A stretch of 64,000 bases of DNA from JAIQFL01 sp035295745 (GTDB lineage Bacteria > Acidobacteriota > Terriglobia > Bryobacterales > Bryobacteraceae), in NCBI GenBank assembly GCA_035295745.1, contig DATGIL010000054.1, positions 1 to 64,000 of the forward strand. Reading direction: 5' to 3'. A program made the position numbers and the translations under genes. Of this stretch, positions 33,593-42,666 are shown piece after piece (the first letter of the stretch is position 1; every line of letters starts with the position of its first letter). The notes beneath the pieces are model-generated. The model had not been told where the DNA came from. It saw only the letters and a program-made list of their open reading frames with translations, and made no database searches.

Positions 33593-34585
33593 CTATCCTT
33601 TCTCCGCGGCGCGCTGCCGCACGATATCCACCCAGACCGCCGCCACAATTACCGTCCCGATCACGACTGTCTGCCAGGCCGCCGACACGTTCAGCAGATT
33701 CAACCCGTTCCGGAGGACACCCATGATGAGCGCTCCCACCAGTGTGCCACCCACCGTGCCGACTCCACCTAAGAAACTGGCGCCGCCGATGATCACGGCC
33801 GCAATGGAATCGAGCTCTCCGCCCACTCCGGCCAGCGGAAATCCGGAGTTCATGCGGCCGGCCAGGACGATCGCGCCGGCGGCCGCGGTCACCCCGCTCA
33901 GCGAATACACCAGGATCAAGCGCGCATCCACGGGCACTCCGGAGAGGCGTGCAGCCTGCGGATTGCCTCCGATCGCATAGATGTCGCGACCGATGGTGGT
34001 GCGGCTCAGAAAGACGTAGAACAGCATCGCGAACAGCACCACGAGGATCAGAGGCGCCGGGATGAATCCGAGCGAGCCAGCACCCCAAAAGCGAAACCCG
34101 GAGGGCAACTCGGAAATGGGAAATCCTCCCGAGATGACGAGCGCAAGGCCACGAGCCACGTTCATCATGCCGAGCGTGGGAATGAACGGATGGGGCAAAT
34201 GCAGTTTCGTAAGAAGAATTCCGTTGATGGCGCCGAGCGCCGCACCAATCGCGAATGCCGCGACCACGCTGAAAAGGGGCGGAACGCCTGCGTGCATCAA
34301 CTGCGCCACAATCACGCAGCAGATGCCCAGAATCGATCCTACGGACAAGTCGATTCCGGCAGTGATGATGACCACCAATTGTCCCAACGAGACCAGCGCA
34401 TTCACCGCGGACTGACGGCAGACGTTGAGCAGATTATCGGCCGTGAGGAAGCGGTCGGATGCCGCGCCGAGCGCGCCACAAAGAATCAACAGTCCGAGCA
34501 AAGGACCGAACTTCCGCATCAGACTGGCTACGGAGAGGAAATGGCGCGGCAGTGAGCTCTCCACGGGCCGCGCGGCATCGCTCAA
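33593..34585 (-). CDS. Sugar ABC transporter permease (RbsC family)
   Basis: 330 residues, about nine to ten membrane helices. Family blocks: LVSLGQLVVIITAGIDLSVGS (about residue 65), NGILLTKLHLPHPFIPTLGMMNVARG (about 122), IYAIGGNPQAARLSGV with the coupling motif (about 208), GRMNSGFPLAGVGGELDSIAAVIIGGASFLGG (about 247). It forms the membrane channel for the ATPase and lipoprotein encoded on either side. The start overlaps the ATPase stop by ATGA. Confidence 0.92.
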   Translation of the reverse strand: MSDAARPVESSLPRHFLSVASLMRKFGPLLGLLILCGALGAASDRFLTADNLLNVCRQSAVNALVSLGQLVVIITAGIDLSVGSILGICCVIVAQLMHAGVPPLFSVVAAFAIGAALGAINGILLTKLHLPHPFIPTLGMMNVARGLALVISGGFPISELPSGFRFWGAGSLGFIPAPLILVVLFAMLFYVFLSRTTIGRDIYAIGGNPQAARLSGVPVDARLILVYSLSGVTAAAGAIVLAGRMNSGFPLAGVGGELDSIAAVIIGGASFLGGVGTVGGTLVGALIMGVLRNGLNLLNVSAAWQTVVIGTVIVAAVWVDIVRQRAAEKG

Positions 34586-36057
34586 TCGACACCTCCGGTG
34601 GCCAGGTGCATGATCTTCTCTTCCGTTGCGTCGGCGTGGGACAACTCACCGGCAATCTGCCCTCGATGCATCACCACAATCCGATCCGCCACCCCCATCA
34701 ACTCCTCGAGCTCCGAAGATGACATCAATACGGCCGCACCATCGGCGGCCAGCTTCCGAATCATATCGTAGATTTCGGCCTTGGCCCCTACGTCGATGCC
34801 GCGGGTTGGCTCATCGAGGAGAAAGATGCGGGCCCCGGTTACCAGCCACTTCGCGAGCACAATCTTCTGCTGATTGCCACCGCTCAGATGAACCGCGTGC
34901 TGGCTCAATCCGGCCACTTTGATGCGCAGGCCACCGATCCATTGGCGCGCGGCCTGCTCCTCTTGCGCTCGCCGCATAAAGAATCGCGAACGCCCGGCGG
35001 CAAGTGAAATATTCTGCAGCACGGATGCTCCGAGAACGAGACCTTTCGCTTTGCGATCATCGGGCACTAAGGCAAGGCCGTGGCGGATCGCGTCTCGGGG
35101 CGTGCGAACTTTGACGGGCACTCCGTTCACCCAAATCCCGGCAGCGGGAGAGTGCGTTCCACCGGTCCCGAAAAGCCATTCCAACAGCTCTGTCCGACCG
35201 GCCCCGGCGAGCCCCGCCAGTCCGACAATCTCCCCCTTGTGGATGGAGAGATTCACTGCGCCTTCGATACGGAGCGCCTCGCCGGTTTGCACGCTGGCCG
35301 CCGCCACCGATTGCAGCTTTTGCTTCAGTTCGTCTCCGATCATGGCCCGCACGAGGTGTTCCTGGGTGACCGCGGAAGGCGGCTGTGTGAGCACAAGCCT
35401 GCCGTCGCGCAGAACGGTCACGCGATCCGACAGTTCAAAGATTTCCTTGAGGCGGTGTGAAATGTAGATTACCCCGACGCCGCGCTCGCATAGCAAACGG
35501 ATTGAATGGAACAGCGCCTGAGCATCATGGTCCGAAAGAGGCGCAGTGGGTTCGTCCATGATGAGCAGGCGGCTTTCGAAAGCCACGGCGCGGGCGATCT
35601 CCACGAGTTGCCTCTCGGCGAGGCTCAATTCCGCGACGGGCCGTTGCGGGTCCATGTCGTGCCCTAATTGCGCGAGGACCTGGCGCGCTCTTTCGTGCAT
35701 GGCGCGGCGGTTCACGAAGCCGCGGGCCGAGGGGTACCTGCCCAGAAATACGTTCTCGGCTATGCTCATCTGCGGCACCAACGCCAACTCCTGGTGCACG
35801 AAGCCGATTCCGAGGGCCTGCGCGTCGCGCGGTCCGTGGAGATGGACCGGCCGATTCTCGAAGAACAGTTCGCCCGCGTCGGGCCGAACGACGCCGCTCA
35901 CGATGTTCATGAGCGTCGATTTTCCTGCGCCGTTCTCGCCTACCAGTGCGTGTACTTCTCCCCATCGCACGTCGAACGAGACATCCCGCAACACGGGGAC
36001 GCCTCCAAACGATTTCGAGATGTTTCGCGCTTCGAGCAACGGGGCCGATCGATCCAC
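34582..36057 (-). CDS. Sugar ABC transporter ATPase, two-domain (RbsA/MglA family)
   Basis: 491 residues with two nucleotide-binding halves. Half one: Walker A VGENGAGKST (about residue 37), signature LSLAERQLVEIARA (about 143), Walker B LLIMDEPTAPLS. Half two: degenerate Walker A GLAGAGRTELLE (about 280), signature LSGGNQQKIVLAKWL (about 390) and DEPTRGIDVGAKAEIY. The altered second P-loop is normal for this family. It powers uptake of the sugar bound by the lipoprotein. It lies 4 bp after glpD in the same operon. Confidence 0.93.
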   Translation of the reverse strand: MDRSAPLLEARNISKSFGGVPVLRDVSFDVRWGEVHALVGENGAGKSTLMNIVSGVVRPDAGELFFENRPVHLHGPRDAQALGIGFVHQELALVPQMSIAENVFLGRYPSARGFVNRRAMHERARQVLAQLGHDMDPQRPVAELSLAERQLVEIARAVAFESRLLIMDEPTAPLSDHDAQALFHSIRLLCERGVGVIYISHRLKEIFELSDRVTVLRDGRLVLTQPPSAVTQEHLVRAMIGDELKQKLQSVAAASVQTGEALRIEGAVNLSIHKGEIVGLAGLAGAGRTELLEWLFGTGGTHSPAAGIWVNGVPVKVRTPRDAIRHGLALVPDDRKAKGLVLGASVLQNISLAAGRSRFFMRRAQEEQAARQWIGGLRIKVAGLSQHAVHLSGGNQQKIVLAKWLVTGARIFLLDEPTRGIDVGAKAEIYDMIRKLAADGAAVLMSSSELEELMGVADRIVVMHRGQIAGELSHADATEEKIMHLATGGVD

Positions 36058-36061
36058 GTGG

Positions 36062-37630
36062 TTACACCGCGCTTAAAGTATAAGCCTTGGCCGTCTCTGC
36101 AAACCCGGCCAACTGCGCAGTTTTCCAAGCGAGATCGCGCTCCAGCTCGATAGCGAGAAGGTCTGCCACACGCGGGGCCATGGAGACCGCGGCGCGGGCA
36201 TTTAGAAAGAGCGCGCGGGTCCGGCGGGCCAGAACGTCCTCCACGGTGCGCGCCATCTCGTGCCGCGCCGCCCAGACCACCTCCGCCGCCGTGTAGGGAA
36301 GGTCGGGACTGAGCCTGACGGCGAGGGACGCGCCTGATGCGGTCAGCGCGTCGATGGCAGCCGCATCGGAGCCGTAGGCGCTCAGATCTCCGAAGCGGTC
36401 GGAGCTGGCGTGGAAGCCGTGAATGTTCAGGTGTTGTGTCACGCAGTCCTTCTCGGGCAAGCGGGCCAGGGTGGCCGCCTGGTTCACGCAGTCCTCCGCC
36501 ATGTGCCGGTAGGTCGTCCACTTGCCTCCGCAGATGGTGATCATGCCGGAGTTCTCGATGCGGATGGTGTGATCGCGCGAAAGAGAGGAGGTGCTGCCGG
36601 CGTCTTTCATGCGGACCAGCGGGCGAATGCCGGCGAATACGCTGAGGACATCCTCGCGCCTCGGCTTCTTGGCGAGGTACAGGGCCGCGGTTTGCAACAC
36701 GAACTCGATCTCCTGCTCCATCGCGACAGGTTCCAGCGAAGCCTGGGGGATGGGTGTATCGGTGGTACCGACAACCGTATGGCCATGCCACGGAATGGCG
36801 AAAAGGATCCGGCCATCGCTGGTATGAGGCACCATGATGGCGCTCTCGCCAGAGAGAAACGATCCATCGAAAACCAGGTGGATGCCCTGACTGGGAGCGA
36901 TCATGGGCTCGACTGTAGGATCCGCCTCACGCCGCAGAGTATCGGTGAAAGGGCCGGTCGCGTTGATGACTATTTTCGCGCCAAGGGCAAACTCTTCGCC
37001 TGTTTCCAGATCGTGGGCACGGACGCCGTTGACGAACCCGTCCGAGTCTTTGCTGAATCCGGTAACCGGGAAGTAGTTCAGCAATACTGCTCCCTGTTCG
37101 AAGGCAGTGGCCACCAGATTGATCAGCAGGCGCGAGTCGTCAAATTGCCCGTCGAAGTAGATAACTCCGCCGCGCAGGCCTTCCTTTTGCAGATTCGGCA
37201 AAAGCGCCAACGTATCGTCCTGGGAGAGGATGCGCGAGGCGCCGAATCCGTACTTGCCGGCGAGCAGGTTATAGAGCTTCAGACCGACGCCGTAGAACGG
37301 GGCCTCCCACCATTCGTAATTCGGTACGACGAAGCCCAGATTGCGGACAAGGTGAGGCGCATTCTGGAGCAGGAGCCCGCGCTCCTTCAGCGCCTCCATG
37401 ACGAGCGACAGGTTTCCCTGTTCCAGATAGCGGACGCCGCCGTGCACCAGCTTGGTGCTGCGGCTCGAAGTGCCTTTGCCGAAATCATGCTGCTCCAGGA
37501 GGAGCACATCATACCCGCGAGTGGCGGCATCGATGGCCACTCCCACGCCGGTAGCCCCTCCGCCCACGATGATCATGTCCCACGCCGCCTGGCGTTCGCG
37601 CAGGCGGCGGTACATTTCCACTCGAGTCAT
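36062..37630 (-). CDS. glpD: FAD-dependent glycerol-3-phosphate dehydrogenase
   Basis: 522 residues from ATG 37630 (CAGGAG upstream; a GTG 11 codons earlier is weaker). FAD Rossmann motif IIVGGGATGVG at about residue 20, TSSRSTKLVHGGVRYLE near 57, and ATGPF with the second FAD contact near 235. The DAAG family blocks (PSQGIHLVFD, FAIPWHGHTVVGTTDTP) and the alpha-helical C-terminal domain (RHEMARTVEDVLARRTRALFL) follow. It oxidises sn-glycerol-3-phosphate to DHAP at the membrane and feeds electrons to quinone. Its place inside a sugar ABC and inositol regulon is unusual. Confidence 0.93.
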   Translation of the reverse strand: MTRVEMYRRLRERQAAWDMIIVGGGATGVGVAIDAATRGYDVLLLEQHDFGKGTSSRSTKLVHGGVRYLEQGNLSLVMEALKERGLLLQNAPHLVRNLGFVVPNYEWWEAPFYGVGLKLYNLLAGKYGFGASRILSQDDTLALLPNLQKEGLRGGVIYFDGQFDDSRLLINLVATAFEQGAVLLNYFPVTGFSKDSDGFVNGVRAHDLETGEEFALGAKIVINATGPFTDTLRREADPTVEPMIAPSQGIHLVFDGSFLSGESAIMVPHTSDGRILFAIPWHGHTVVGTTDTPIPQASLEPVAMEQEIEFVLQTAALYLAKKPRREDVLSVFAGIRPLVRMKDAGSTSSLSRDHTIRIENSGMITICGGKWTTYRHMAEDCVNQAATLARLPEKDCVTQHLNIHGFHASSDRFGDLSAYGSDAAAIDALTASGASLAVRLSPDLPYTAAEVVWAARHEMARTVEDVLARRTRALFLNARAAVSMAPRVADLLAIELERDLAWKTAQLAGFAETAKAYTLSAV

Positions 37631-37675
37631 GCGGCCCGGAAGCTCCTGTCTCTTTTGGTGCACCTCATCCGAGCA

Positions 37676-40600
37676 TCAGAATAGCAGCTTCAATGCGAAC
37701 TGAATCTGGCGCGGAGGAAAGGTAGAGCGAATGGTGCCGAACGCGGCATTGGTGATGTCGCATGTCGGCGGCCCAAAGTTCGTGTGATTGAGAATGTTGA
37801 AGAACTCCGACCGGAACTGGAGCGCCATACCCTCCCGGGCCGGGATCTTGAAGCTCTTGTCGACGCCCAGATCCCATTGCCAGAAATTCGGCATGCGGAA
37901 CGCGTTTCTCGACAGGTTGCCGTAAGGCGCATTCACCGAGGGGATGGCGAAGGCAGCCGAGTTCCAGTAGTGATCGAGCATCGCCGGTCCAGTCTGGCCG
38001 GTTGGATCACCCACCAGGTTCGGACGCTGTACCGAGAGTCCGCGATAGTCGGCGATCCGGCTGGTGCCGTCCATAGTGGCCGACGGTGTGTAGAACACGT
38101 TGAGCGGCAGCCCAGTGTTGGCGGTATTGATCGACGTGATCTCCCATCCGCCCAAAACTGCATCGAAGGGGCCCTTCCAATTGGCTCCAAGTTTCCTACC
38201 TTTTCCGAAGGGAAGCTGATAGACCAGGCTGGTGACGTTGATCAACTTCACGTCAAAGCTCGAAGGGCCGCGCTCAGCACTGAGATTGTAGATATTCTGC
38301 GGGTTGGCTGCGGTTGCACCGGTCGGATACTCGAGAGCCTGCTCGGAGTTGCCCAGCGCCTTCTCCCAGGTGAACGAATTGAGCAGGTAAAGGCCGCTGG
38401 CAAAGCGATGCTCCAGACGAACCGACAATCCGTTGTAGCTGGTAAATCCCGCCGGGTCGACCCACGTGACGGCGCCAAACGCCTGATTGGGACGGCGGGG
38501 TTGAATCCCCAGGCAGCCTGTCGTCACCGTGGCGTTGCACGTCGCGGTCAGGGGGTTCGGCAGCGCCTGGTTGTAGTCCGCGATGATGGGCAGTCGCACG
38601 CTGTGGCTGCCGGTATATGCCACTTCGGCCACCCAGTGCTTGATGAGCTCACGCTGCAAAGAGGCGAACCAGGTTTGAACGTACGGCCAACGCGTGTCTT
38701 TCGGTAGGTACGCCACGTTCGCAGTCAGAGGATTGAAACTCGCCGGGCTGGCCAGCGTTGGGGGAAATCCGGTTTGCGGCGAGATAAACGCCGGATTCGG
38801 CTGTCCGTTCGACAGCAGCGGCGACTGGCTGATATTTCCGAAGACCACCTGCGGGCCGTTGATTCCCAGTTCATCGGCGCTGCCCAGTCGGTTCAGGTGC
38901 ACGTAGCTGATCCCGTATCCGCTGCGGAACACGGTTTTGGTAGTAAAGCTATACGCGAGCCCGATGCGTGGAGCGAAGTCCTTGTAGTCGGGATTGACCA
39001 GCGTGCGGTCGTATACGCCACCGCTCTTCGCGAGAAGCATGCTACTGGTTGTCGGGTCGAAATTAGACAGCACGTTGTCGCGCTCCCAGCGAGGCGACGC
39101 GTATTCCCAGCGCAGACCCAGGTTGAGCGTGAGCTTCGAGTTGACCCGAAAATCATCCTGCCCATACAAGAAGTAGAGGCGCTGGCGATAGTTGCCCACC
39201 AGATAATTGGAAAGCTGCACTTGCCCTGGAAGGCCGAACATGAAATCCGCCAGATTGTAGCTGGCAGTGTCACTGGGGACGGAGCATCCACTGGCCAGTC
39301 CCAACTGCGCACAAGTGGGTTTGCTGAACCCGCCGGAGTAGCCGAGCAATCCATACACCGGATTGATGTCCATGACCTCGGTGTGGACGATCTGCATCTC
39401 GGCCCCCATCTTGAGCGCGTGCCTGCCTTTCATCGTCGAATAGTTCACTTTGGGATCGTAGGTGGTTGGGTTCTGGAATTGCGGATTGGTCGCCTGTCTG
39501 CCGATGACGCTGGTGAAGCCGCCGATGTTCTGGGTATTGAGTCCACCTGTCAGTTGCGGAAAGGTCGGCAGTCCGGTGACGCCATAAAGATCCTGCATGC
39601 TCGCACCACCTAAGAACGGCGGCTGTTTGCCGGCAACGATATGGGTAAATCCAAGCCGGAATTCCAGGATCGAAGCGGCTGTCGGGGTCCAGGTAAAGCC
39701 GAACCCAGCCGTCTGCGACAAAGCACGCACGTAGCCGTTACCGTCGCCACCCGAGGGTCCGGAAAGTGTCGGTTGGTAGTATTGGTTATCTTTGCGCTGG
39801 CTGAAGCGCAGGAACGTTGTCATTCGATCGTTGATCTGTGCGTCCACCTTGGCGTCGTATTTGTCTGCGTAATCGCGAGGATTCATGATCGTCTGCTGGA
39901 AGTCATTCGAGCGGCCTGTACCTGCTGCGACCGACGGAAGATCGTTCAGCACCTTCTTGGCGAACGCGGTCATGGGGATCGCGGTTCCCGCCGGATAGAC
40001 CACACCCGTCACGGGATTCACCACCGCCACTGGCAGGATTCCCGCGCGGTCGTTCATATTGGGAATGGTGTCGAAATTGAGCACCTTCTGCAGCGAGCGA
40101 TAGCCTTCGTAATCGCCGAAGAAAAAGATCTTGTTCTTGACGATCGGGCCGCCGATGGTGGCGCCGAACTGGTTCCGTTGCAGCGTGGGTTTCTGGAACG
40201 TCGCTGGTCGGACGCCGAACACATATCCGATCGCATTCAAATCGGTGTTGCGCAGAAACTCGAACAGCGTTCCCCGGATCCGGTTCGTGCCAGAGCGCAT
40301 CACGGCATTCACAACCGCGCCTCCTACACGTCCGTATTCCGCGCTGAAGTTGCTGGTGATCACTTTGAATTCCGCGACGGCATCGGGCGAAGGATTGGCT
40401 ACCTGGCTCGAAAAACCTTGATTGCTGGTCGAGTAGGCATTGTTATCCAGCCCGTCCAGCAGGAAGTTATTGTACGTGCTGCGCATGCCGTTGACATTGA
40501 ACGCGCCCTCACGAGGCGTCGAGGGATTCGAGGCCAGCGGAGACTTGTGAGTATTGGTGGTGAGCAGCGCGAGGTCTGAATAGTTGCGGCCGTTCAGCGG

Positions 40601-41035
40601 CAGTTCCACGACCTGTTGGGTGTTGATCACCTGCCCGTGCTCGCTGGAATCGGTCTCCAGCGCAGCGGCCACACCACTCACCTCTACCGATTCCGTCACC
40701 GCGCCGACCGTCATGGTAACGTCGACGCGTTGGCGGGCGTTGACGTTCACGGCGACGTTGGTGGTAGTGAATTTGTTGAATCCGCTATGCTCCACGACGA
40801 CTGAATAGCGGCCTACCCGGACGTTGAAGAAATCGTAGTTTCCGTTTTCATCGGTGGTGGTCTTAGCCGATATTCCGGTGTCCATGTTGACGAGCGTGAC
40901 GTTAGCCTGGGGGATCGCTCCACCCGAAGGATCCCGCACGGTACCGAGGACCTCGGCGGTCTCGAACTGCGCGAAAAGCAACGTCGCGATCAGAAAACAA
41001 CCCAGCAGGAAAGCAATTCTCGAGAACCTGTTCAT
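37676..41035 (-). CDS. Oar-like TonB-dependent receptor
   Basis: 1119 residues from the ATG at 41035, which has AGGAGG seven bases upstream; a longer frame into the OPA gene is only its shadow. Signal peptide RIAFLLGCFLIATLLFAQ, carboxypeptidase-regulatory domain (TVRDPSGGAIPQANVTLVN, about residues 25-105), plug (LPLNGRNYSDLALLT; GMRSTYNNFLLDGLDNN; DAVAEFKVITSNFSAEYG) and a large barrel ending RQIQFALKLLF. It is encoded between the G3P-type transporter and glpD, so it probably supplies the phosphorylated or inositol-containing ligand across the outer membrane. Confidence 0.9.
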   Translation of the reverse strand: MNRFSRIAFLLGCFLIATLLFAQFETAEVLGTVRDPSGGAIPQANVTLVNMDTGISAKTTTDENGNYDFFNVRVGRYSVVVEHSGFNKFTTTNVAVNVNARQRVDVTMTVGAVTESVEVSGVAAALETDSSEHGQVINTQQVVELPLNGRNYSDLALLTTNTHKSPLASNPSTPREGAFNVNGMRSTYNNFLLDGLDNNAYSTSNQGFSSQVANPSPDAVAEFKVITSNFSAEYGRVGGAVVNAVMRSGTNRIRGTLFEFLRNTDLNAIGYVFGVRPATFQKPTLQRNQFGATIGGPIVKNKIFFFGDYEGYRSLQKVLNFDTIPNMNDRAGILPVAVVNPVTGVVYPAGTAIPMTAFAKKVLNDLPSVAAGTGRSNDFQQTIMNPRDYADKYDAKVDAQINDRMTTFLRFSQRKDNQYYQPTLSGPSGGDGNGYVRALSQTAGFGFTWTPTAASILEFRLGFTHIVAGKQPPFLGGASMQDLYGVTGLPTFPQLTGGLNTQNIGGFTSVIGRQATNPQFQNPTTYDPKVNYSTMKGRHALKMGAEMQIVHTEVMDINPVYGLLGYSGGFSKPTCAQLGLASGCSVPSDTASYNLADFMFGLPGQVQLSNYLVGNYRQRLYFLYGQDDFRVNSKLTLNLGLRWEYASPRWERDNVLSNFDPTTSSMLLAKSGGVYDRTLVNPDYKDFAPRIGLAYSFTTKTVFRSGYGISYVHLNRLGSADELGINGPQVVFGNISQSPLLSNGQPNPAFISPQTGFPPTLASPASFNPLTANVAYLPKDTRWPYVQTWFASLQRELIKHWVAEVAYTGSHSVRLPIIADYNQALPNPLTATCNATVTTGCLGIQPRRPNQAFGAVTWVDPAGFTSYNGLSVRLEHRFASGLYLLNSFTWEKALGNSEQALEYPTGATAANPQNIYNLSAERGPSSFDVKLINVTSLVYQLPFGKGRKLGANWKGPFDAVLGGWEITSINTANTGLPLNVFYTPSATMDGTSRIADYRGLSVQRPNLVGDPTGQTGPAMLDHYWNSAAFAIPSVNAPYGNLSRNAFRMPNFWQWDLGVDKSFKIPAREGMALQFRSEFFNILNHTNFGPPTCDITNAAFGTIRSTFPPRQIQFALKLLF

Positions 41036-41073
41036 CTTAATCCTCCTGAAGCTACTTGCTCCCATTTCGCCGG

Positions 41074-42450
41074 CTAGGTGTGCGTGACGGCTGGTTTGCT
41101 GCTCTCGACGCCCGTGGACTGGGCCTTCCGCGTAACCGCGGTCTGGGGCTTGAGCCTCCAGGTGAATGCCAGCAGCAAAATTCCCAACAGCGTGGAAACC
41201 AGGATGGCGGACAACGCCGCGCTCCATCCGTAGCGCTCCGCCAGGAATCCGATGCCCTTCCCCTGCACCGTTCTCCCGATATACCCGAACAGGCCGATGA
41301 ACCCGGCGGCGGTGCCCACGGCCTTCTTCGAACTGAAATCCAAGCCCGTCACGCCTAGCAGCATGACGGGAGGGTAAATGAAAAAACCGACGATTCCAAA
41401 CAAAGTGAGATCCAGCCAAAGCATTCCCGGCGGCGTGTAAAGTACACCGGCGAAGCCGAGAAAGACCGGCACCATGCAGGCGAAACTGACCATTCCCCGG
41501 CGTCCGCCTGCTTTGTCCGAAAGCCATCCCATGAGGATGGTGCTAAAGATGCCGGCAAACTCGAAGATGGCAGTGCTGAATCCGCCAGCCTCGAGACTCG
41601 CATGCTTAACTTCCTTGAGGTATGTGGGACCCCAGTCGAGCATGCTGTAACGAGCGATGTAGACGAAGAAATTGGCTGCTGCGAACAGCCACAAGTAGCC
41701 GTTCTTGAGGACGTAGTTCACCAGCAGGTCTCGCGTGCCGAGTTCGTCTTCGCGATCGCGCTCCCCTTCGGGCGGATAGTCGTTACGATACTCCTCGATG
41801 GGGGGCAGTCCCATGGATTGCGGCGTGTCACGCAATCGCAGAATCAGATAGACCGCACACAGGCAAGCCAGGACGCCCGGTACGTAAAACGCCGATCGCC
41901 AGCCGAGCAGCGAGGTGCTGTATGCCGCGATAAGGCCAGTGAGCCCGCCTCCCACATTGTGGGCGATGTTCCAGAAGGCGAAGACGGTGCCTCGTTCGCG
42001 CAGGCTATACCAGTGCCCAAGAGACCGCCCGCAGGGTCCCCATCCCATGCCTTGCGCGAGGCCGTTCAGAGTCCAAAGCGCCAGATGCACTCCGTAGCCG
42101 CTGACCGCGCCAAACACGAAGTTGCACAACGCAGTGAGCAGTAGTCCGGCCGGCATGAAGTACCGCGGATTGCTGCGGTCGGACCACGCCCCCATCAGGA
42201 ATTTGCCCACACCGTAGGCGATCGCGGTGAGGGCCAGCATGTCGCCGATCTGTCCCTTGCTGTAGTGCAGCGCCTGTCCCATCTCCTTCGAGACAACAGG
42301 CAGGTTGTTGCGGACGAAGTAGAACGTGGCATAACCGATGAAGGTGGACTCGAGGATCCGCCAGCGAAGGCGCGGATAAATCTTGGCTATTTGCTCGTCG
42401 GGCAATCGCGCAAGATGCTTCGCGGGACGGAACCAGTACAGGCCAGCCAT
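41074..42450 (-). CDS. glpT: OPA-family MFS transporter (GlpT/UhpT-like)
   Basis: 458 residues, about 12 membrane helices. Opening RPAKHLARLPDEQIAKIYPRLRW, then YATFYFVRNNLPVVSKEM with the family Arg, GKFLMGAWSDRSNPRYF (about residue 82), NGLAQGMGWGPCGRSLGHWY (about 128) and FWNIAHNVGGGLTG (about 160). These blocks are those of organophosphate/Pi antiporters, which exchange glycerol-3-phosphate, hexose phosphate or glycerophosphodiesters for phosphate. It is the first gene after the divergent promoter region. GlpT is the closest named member; the exact substrate is open. Confidence 0.88.
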   Translation of the reverse strand: MAGLYWFRPAKHLARLPDEQIAKIYPRLRWRILESTFIGYATFYFVRNNLPVVSKEMGQALHYSKGQIGDMLALTAIAYGVGKFLMGAWSDRSNPRYFMPAGLLLTALCNFVFGAVSGYGVHLALWTLNGLAQGMGWGPCGRSLGHWYSLRERGTVFAFWNIAHNVGGGLTGLIAAYSTSLLGWRSAFYVPGVLACLCAVYLILRLRDTPQSMGLPPIEEYRNDYPPEGERDREDELGTRDLLVNYVLKNGYLWLFAAANFFVYIARYSMLDWGPTYLKEVKHASLEAGGFSTAIFEFAGIFSTILMGWLSDKAGGRRGMVSFACMVPVFLGFAGVLYTPPGMLWLDLTLFGIVGFFIYPPVMLLGVTGLDFSSKKAVGTAAGFIGLFGYIGRTVQGKGIGFLAERYGWSAALSAILVSTLLGILLLAFTWRLKPQTAVTRKAQSTGVESSKPAVTHT

Positions 42451-42555
42451 GGCAACTCCAGATTGTGGGCGCTGACGGGAACGTCACCACTTTCGGCTGG
42501 CGTCTGGCTCGTGCTGGACTCGGAACGTCCAAGCGGATGCATCAGCGCCCAGATA

Positions 42556-42570
42556 TGCACACGTTTGCGC
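42556..42570. promoter_or_regulatory. LacI-family operator O1 (transport side)
   Basis: TGCACACGTTTGCGC, a near-palindrome with a central CG, matching O2 at most positions. It starts 12 bp beyond the minus-strand -10 box, so bound repressor would block transcription of the glpT operon. Confidence 0.65.
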
Positions 42571-42582
42571 TGAACGAGAGCA

Positions 42583-42611
42583 ATTGTACTCTAAACCACC
42601 GCTTGCGGCAA
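42583..42611 (-). promoter_or_regulatory. Minus-strand promoter (glpT operon)
   Basis: Read on the minus strand: TTGCCG (42611-42606), 17-base spacer, TACAAT (42588-42583). Both hexamers are sigma-70-like. The -35 overlaps that of the plus-strand promoter. Confidence 0.6.
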
Positions 42612-42631
42612 GCCCCAGCATACCGTACAAT
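42603..42631 (+). promoter_or_regulatory. Plus-strand promoter (lacI-iol operon)
   Basis: TTGCGG (42603-42608), 17-base spacer, TACAAT (42626-42631). Initiation is expected near 42638, giving a very short leader before the lacI ATG at 42667. Confidence 0.6.
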
Positions 42632-42643
42632 CGATCTTTGGTA

Positions 42644-42657
42644 CGCACACGTGTGCG
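42644..42657. promoter_or_regulatory. LacI-family operator O2 (iol side)
   Basis: CGCACACGTGTGCG, a perfect 14-bp palindrome with the central CG expected for LacI hinge-helix binding. It lies 12 bp after the plus-strand -10 and 9 bp before the regulator start, so the regulator is likely autorepressed. Confidence 0.75.
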
Positions 42658-42666
42658 CAATTTGCG

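Larger units (their letters stand above)
42451..42666. promoter_or_regulatory. Divergent control region of the inositol regulon
   Basis: This 216-bp spacer drives the minus-strand transport operon and the plus-strand lacI-iol operon. It contains two opposed promoters with overlapping -35 boxes near the centre and one LacI-type operator downstream of each; see the four entries below. The 12-bp promoter-operator spacing is identical on both sides. Confidence 0.75.

Noticed and set aside
36410..37684. Plus-strand open frame of 424 codons
   Set aside because: Antisense to glpD, whose FAD-binding motifs are intact.
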